Made by a program: the position numbers and the translations under genes. A stretch of DNA of 64,000 bases from Penicillium oxalicum (taxonomy: Eukaryota; Ascomycota; Eurotiomycetes; Eurotiales; Aspergillaceae): contig NC_064653.1 in assembly GCF_001723175.1 (NCBI RefSeq), forward strand, positions 2,356,001 to 2,420,000, given 5' to 3'. Below, piece by piece: positions 59,421 through 64,000 of the stretch. Each line of letters begins with the position of its first letter. Position 1 is the first letter of the stretch. The notes beneath the pieces were generated by a model. The model ran no database searches, had not been told where the DNA came from, and saw only the letters and a list, made by a program, of their open reading frames with translations.

Positions 59421-60906
59421 TCATGAATTGGCACCCCATCCGGTAGTGAACCTCCAATCCTGTCCGACCTCGCTGATCCCACGAGCCAGTCCGACCAGGT
59501 TGTCGACAAAGCCACCCTCACCTCTGGCGACCCGCTGGCGCCGCTCTAGTTCAGCATCAGTCTCTCGGGGTCGGAAATTGATCAATTGCTCCGTGGTCAT
59601 CCCCTGTACGCGCTCAGCGTCCAGCCTTGTCAACAGGTTGCTGTCGCCGGATCGACGAGTCCAGGCCGCCTGCTTGACGGCGGGCGCCCACCACTCGGCC
59701 AAGGCGGATTCGTTGCGGTTCTGTGCGTAACAATTGACGAGTCCGTTGCCAACCTGAGGATCCAGACTCGCGTTCCAGCGGGTGGACGCAACCTCGTATC
59801 GTTTCTCCATGAGCCAGATGATCGGCCACGTGATGATCCACAATTGAAGGAGAACCACCATCCACCAGACGAATCGATTCATTCGAAGCCGATTGATCCA
59901 ATGGGGAGAGTAGATCGTGACGGTCTTGTGTGCGGGAGAAAACCACTGTTGAATCGTGCCACGGTAATTCAACTCGCGAATGTGTGAATCGAGGATGTTG
60001 CGCATGATCATATTGTCAAACCCTCTCAGCTCGCGATGGATAGTGAACCTAGAACACCGCGAGAGAAGAAATCATGTCAGTAAGCATTCCCTGCCTTAAT
60101 TGTCATTCGCCGAACCCCAAGCCTGTAGGGACGGAGAGGCCAGTGACGTACGATTTTACGGGTGATGGGTCGAGGCAGTATCGCTCGCACCAGACCTTGA
60201 GAGTGTCACTGAGGCTGGGCTCGGTGATAACGGGTTGTTCGGATTGCTCAGCTTGCTCATCAAGGTCGTGGCCTGCCTCGATGTCCGGCCCCAGGAGCGT
60301 GGCATCGCTATCCGTAGGCCGATCACAGCCTCGACGAGTCTTGGGCGGTTTGTAGGTGTGCGACCGCATAATTCCACCGCGGAATGCAAGGGCCCCATCG
60401 TTGTCTTTTATCATGTTTACCTCCATCCAATTGAGAGATATCGGGTGCCCTTCCCATCCTGTCAACATGGTCTCCGCCAGGTCCAGCCGGAACTCAAAGT
60501 CGATCACAGTGTTCGTCTTCTTTTCCTTGCCATCGTGGGAGGAGTCGGTGTGCGAGCCCCGAATCAGCAGCATGGGCCGCACCGGCAGTTTTAATTGCCG
60601 CCGCATAAGATGGAAGAGCTCATCTGCATTGGTCGACAGTTCTGGCGCCAGGCTCACCACGCGAGCATCGTGCGAGTGAACTCCCCTTGACCCCGGAATT
60701 GCATAGGCGGAGTCAATGATGCGAAGGGGTCGGAACGGCACACTGGCTCGAGAGGAAACAATTCCGGGGACCGGTCCAGACGTAAGGTCGGAGTCGAGAT
60801 CAGGTTCGTCGGTATACGGAGGGGGCAGGTCATCCTCATCGGCGATAGAATGCAGTGAGTGCGACGAGGCGGCGTCGGCGCGGTCGTCGCTGTTCAGGCG
60901 GCCCAT
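59421..60906 (-). CDS. Conserved-looking fungal membrane protein, unknown function
   Basis: Minus-strand exons are 60906-60152 and 60048-59421, giving 460 residues. The start MGRLNSDDRADAASSHSLHS leads into an acidic, Pro-rich segment (LPPPYTDEPDLDSDL, with a PPxY-like site), then an ordered part: FRPLRIIDSAYAIPG, LFHLMRRQLKLPVRPMLLIR, NTVIDFEFRLDLAETMLTGW. After the intron come SFTIHRELRGFDNMIMRNIL and LNYRGTIQQWFSPAHKTVTI. Then one strong membrane segment (FVWWMVVLLQLWIITWPIIWL) and a hydrophilic C-terminus ending TTGWGANS. I remember similar uncharacterised proteins in Eurotiales. The PPxY motif could recruit a Nedd4-type ubiquitin ligase (inference). Confidence 0.78.
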
Positions 60907-62143
60907 GATAGATCCACCCACTCAGGGGAATGTACCGTCAAACAGCAGATGGTGTTCTTTCCAAGGGAGGGGGGTTTCACAAATACAAAGATACTCTCCA
61001 CACAGTGAACCCTTCGCAAGATCATGCAGAGACAAAGAAGAATATTTTCATAACAACGATTTAGGCGGCCGCTGCGGCTCTAGGCTGATAGGCAACTCCG
61101 CACGCCGGAGGTCCAGTTGCTCCACCCATCCGCTGGTCTATTTTTATGTGGCAGCTGACTGACTCGACTCAGCCCACTGCCACGCCTTCGCACGATTCGT
61201 TCGACTGACTCGAGTTGGCCATCAGACGACCTTCCATACTTTTTGGTCCAATTCCCCCCCCCTTTTTTTTTTCTAAGAGAGGACGAAACATAGAATTTTT
61301 CATCCCACGTTCAACTTTGACGCACGTTCAGTATTCGGTGGATTGTTGGCAGCATCACAGATCATCACAGATTATTGGCGGTTGGACTTTATACGGCCAT
61401 GTGTATCTTCAGCGGCAATCGGTGCTTTCCTCTGCATTCCAGTCCTTCGACCCAGGCTCGCATTTCCCAGGTTCCCATCCGTGAATCAAGCAGTGCTAGA
61501 TCAGCGTGACGGGCTTTGGCGACGAGGGAAGACAGTGGAGTTTCAGACTCAGGCACATGTCCAGGGTTGAGGTTGAGCTGCCTCCCCAAGGGCAGCTCTC
61601 AGTGTACCTTCGCAACTTAAATACGCTCAATCAAATCACAAGCCTTATACTCATGAAAGCAGGAGGGACGTCTTCCAATTGCGAAAGATTTATTCTCTGA
61701 ACCTGGGGTGGATTGACAATCCTCCAAGCACGGTCCTAAGTCGCTTCCTCGTACTGGCATGCCTGTGGCCCGCAGACAGGCTAACTTATCTCACGGTGCA
61801 AGGCGTCATGTCCCAAGACATTACATACAACATTATCGAGCGTGACGCAGGCGCTCTGTTTGACGGTCTAAGGCAGGTGGTCCCTGATGCCATTTTCCGC
61901 TGACTGAAGAGGAAAGAGGAAGGGCACTTTCGGGGTCATTCCACATTTGGAAAGCACTTTCCTTCTTGGGCCCTTCCAACAAAATCTCTCAAGTTGTTTC
62001 AAACCGAACGCATCAGTCTTTGCCATGGTGTTGAGTATATCCCCAAGTGAGCCCATCTCGCTGATACCACATTCCTTCCTCCAGGCCAAGGATTTCACTG
62101 CGCAAAGGAAAATACTCGATCTTTCTCCCCAACCTTCGACTCC
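60907..62143. other. 1.2-kb divergent spacer
   Basis: It lies between two outward-facing genes, so it holds both promoters. There is a C run then T run at about 61254-61271 and a short repeat of ATCACAG near 61354-61370. Open frames at 61215-61903 have no motif. Confidence 0.45.
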
Positions 62144-63228
62144 ATGGCTTTCTGGGTTGACTGGGCTCTTTGGGAGAAGCTGAGCTTTGTAGGTCCTCAA
62201 CATGGTGTGAAACCCTTTGAAATACTAATGATGACCACTTCAGGCGCTAGCACTCTTGATTGTACTAAGCCCTTTCTGAAGAAGGTTTCTCGCCAGGAGA
62301 CTCACCTTGTCACAGGTTATGGTTTTTGTCTATGCGTTCTGCGTCTTGGCCTTTAACACATGGAAGATTCGCCGCTACACCGACGCCGAGCTTCGTCAAA
62401 AAGATAAAGAGGCGGAGCTTCATCCGATTCTTTCAAATGATATTGTCCCGTTTGGTGCCAAAGCCCTGGAGCGGCGAGTCTACGTGGAAGGTATCTGGGT
62501 CTCCCCTCTCTCTACTCCCCTTTTAAGTACCCTACCGTCAGAGACACCGAGCATAAGCCCACTGAGCCCATCGCCGGAGAGATTCTCGCCGAGATCACCG
62601 ACTCCGGCATCTTCAGTTGCTCCCGAGGAAGTGAAAGAGCCCCAGGCAGTAGCAGAATCGATTGCGCCCACTGACGACTCTTTCGAGCGAGAATCTCTCA
62701 CAGTCCATCCCTCCAGGGGTGGAATTGGTTTGGATGAAGCCAGCGAAAGATCTGTTTCATTTCCTGAAACCAAGCAAACAACAATACTTCCTGGCCAGGC
62801 TTGCGATGATATACCCCAATACGAGCAGCACGACGCAAAGCGTGTCAGTTTCCATACCCGTGTTCGGCATGCGGGCTCAGTGTCTGAGGCCGATCTTGCG
62901 GATAGTACACTGGCAGATATCACAAACTCCCTCGACCCAAGCAAAGAAGCGGACGCCCCACCACAGAATGAGAAAAGCCGATTGTCGCGCATCTCGAGTA
63001 CGTGATTCTGGCTTTTGATCGAGACCAAGAATCCTTCTAACGGTGACAGGAGTCCTTCGGAAGCGATCTTCAGAGGAATTTCGACGAAAGATGAGTGCCC
63101 TGTTCAACGAGCAGTTTCGTATGGATGGTCCAGCCGACCAGCTGCAAATTGATCCACCTTTCCGGCACTCTCGTAGTCGGAAGAGACGAAAATCGACCAT
63201 CACGCAATCTCATTCTCTGAACCTCTAA
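62144..63228 (+). CDS. Single-pass membrane protein with Ser-rich cytosolic tail, unknown function
   Basis: Exons are 62144-62188, 62244-62261 (18 nt), 62316-62997 and 63050-63228, giving 307 residues. The first three exons together encode MAFWVDWALWEKLSF, then ALALLI, then VMVFVYAFCVLAF, which only together form one membrane helix near the N-terminus. A basic stop-transfer follows (NTWKIRRYTDAELRQKDKEA). The long tail is Ser/Pro/Glu-rich and ends in a basic segment (RVLRKRSSEEFRRKMSALFN and RHSRSRKRRKSTITQSH). The donor of exon 2 (GTACTA) is weak. I recognise no domain. The topology suggests a cytosolic tail that could bind other proteins. Confidence 0.68.
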
Positions 63229-63664
63229 GTGACCGCGTACTGGATACGACCAGGCTTTCAGTTATTGTTCGCAACCTGCTGGTCTTACTCTTTGGGTTCC
63301 TTTTGTGAACATCCACTCGCTGACTTGTCTCTGGTGGAAGGCCATGACTCCCGTTGACTAGGTGCGCGCCAAGGAACCGGAAACTTCTTTGGCTGTTGGC
63401 CGGGTTGTGAAGTATAAACTCCATTGTGATGTGCATACGGAGCGTACGACGGCAAAACGGCGTACGTTGGTCAGGCGTTAGATGGTCTTCAGTTGTGCAT
63501 ATTCTTAATTCGTAGTTTTAACGTCACTTCATGCACCATGGCATTGCGCAAGTCGAGTTCACCAGTTCCTCTCAAGTCACTACAAACTTTCACCATTAGT
63601 CTGCGCAATGGCCCAGTTGTAACTCGATGACTCCAAGGTTCACTCTGCAGTTGTTGCGAGTAAA
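63229..63664. other. Intergenic region before the right-edge frame
   Basis: About 436 bp with no supported gene. If the frame starting at 63665 is real, this contains its promoter. Confidence 0.4.
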
Positions 63665-64000
63665 ATGTCTTGGGAAATTTCCGTCCCCAACGGATTCACT
63701 TTGCATTGTCTGCCCTCGGGATGTCAGACTCGCAGCGAAGGGTTTAAAAGACAGGCAATTCCAATATGCGACGACTGTGGGTATGAATATGCACTGAGTT
63801 TTCGGCCATACTACGTATTACCAGACTGCCTCGAGTGCACACCCTCGAGATTGAGCCAACTTTGTCAGCTCCACAGTCAAGTTCGAGATGGCGATGTGGA
63901 CCAATCCGACTCATCGGGAGTCTCCACCAAACGCACTGCTGCCTTGTGCCTTCCGATCGATATCAGACCACGTGACTGCGCGACAGTCTCGACGCGTCGC
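63665..64000 (+). CDS. Possible zinc-ribbon-like protein (3' end cut by window edge)
   Basis: From an ATG at 63665 (MSWEISVPNGFTLHCLPSG) the frame stays open for all 112 codons to the window end. It contains two CxxC pairs, C35-x2-C38 and C55-x2-C58 (ICDDCGYEYALS, LPDCLECTP), 16 residues apart, plus C15, C20 and C67. This is the spacing of a four-Cys zinc ribbon. The composition is protein-like. No intron signal is needed so far. I cannot name a family, and the chance of a random 336-nt open frame at this base composition is not negligible, so this remains a candidate. Confidence 0.45.
   Translation, partial: MSWEISVPNGFTLHCLPSGCQTRSEGFKRQAIPICDDCGYEYALSFRPYYVLPDCLECTPSRLSQLCQLHSQVRDGDVDQSDSSGVSTKRTAALCLPIDIRPRDCATVSTRR

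Overview
The window looks like nuclear DNA of a filamentous ascomycete, most likely an Eurotiales mould of the Aspergillus/Penicillium type. Most genes have short introns (about 45-110 nt, GT...AG, with CTAAC/CTGAC-like branch sites), genes lie on both strands without operons, and the recognisable proteins are eukaryotic housekeeping factors mixed with fungal regulators and metabolic enzymes. I found no viral, transposon, rRNA, intact tRNA or CRISPR sequence. Gene models were joined by hand from splice sites and reading phase, and every total given is in frame; identities come from recognised motifs, not from a search.

Left and central part (0-37.7 kb) is mostly core biology: a HAD phosphatase of the glycerol-3-phosphatase type (cut by the left edge), the nucleolar GTPase Nug1, the DNA polymerase epsilon subunit Dpb4, an Hst3/Hst4-type sirtuin, Mediator subunit Med16/Sin4, ribosomal protein eL35 (uL29 family), the Golgi SNARE Gos1, the ATP-synthase assembly factor Atp10, DNA polymerase IV (family X), a BED-plus-Zn2Cys6 transcription factor, a large Ser-rich coiled-coil protein, Puf6, and a small conserved Ser-rich protein.

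The stretch 37.7-56.5 kb has a more accessory character, with long gene-poor spacers. It holds a small membrane protein, an enoyl-CoA hydratase/isomerase, an Aa_trans-family transporter, a hydroxyacyl-CoA-dehydrogenase-like enzyme, an AlcR-type Zn2Cys6 regulator, an Ara2-type aldo/keto reductase and a second Zn2Cys6 regulator with an XlnR-like middle region. The regulator-reductase-regulator block lies on one strand and the dehydrogenase diverges from it, so a small inducible catabolic module is a reasonable hypothesis. No function is proved.

The right end (56.8-64 kb) carries a DUF7053-type protein, two conserved-looking membrane proteins of unknown function, and an open frame with paired CxxC motifs running off the edge.

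The most distinctive feature of the window is the number of micro-exons (3, 6, 14, 18, 21, 22 and 29 nt). Several carry essential residues and are invisible to plain ORF scanning, among them a 14-nt exon that supplies two zinc ligands of a transcription factor. Several large gaps (8.2-11.2, 25.5-28.3, 30.9-33.8 and 37.7-39.9 kb) hold no gene I can support.
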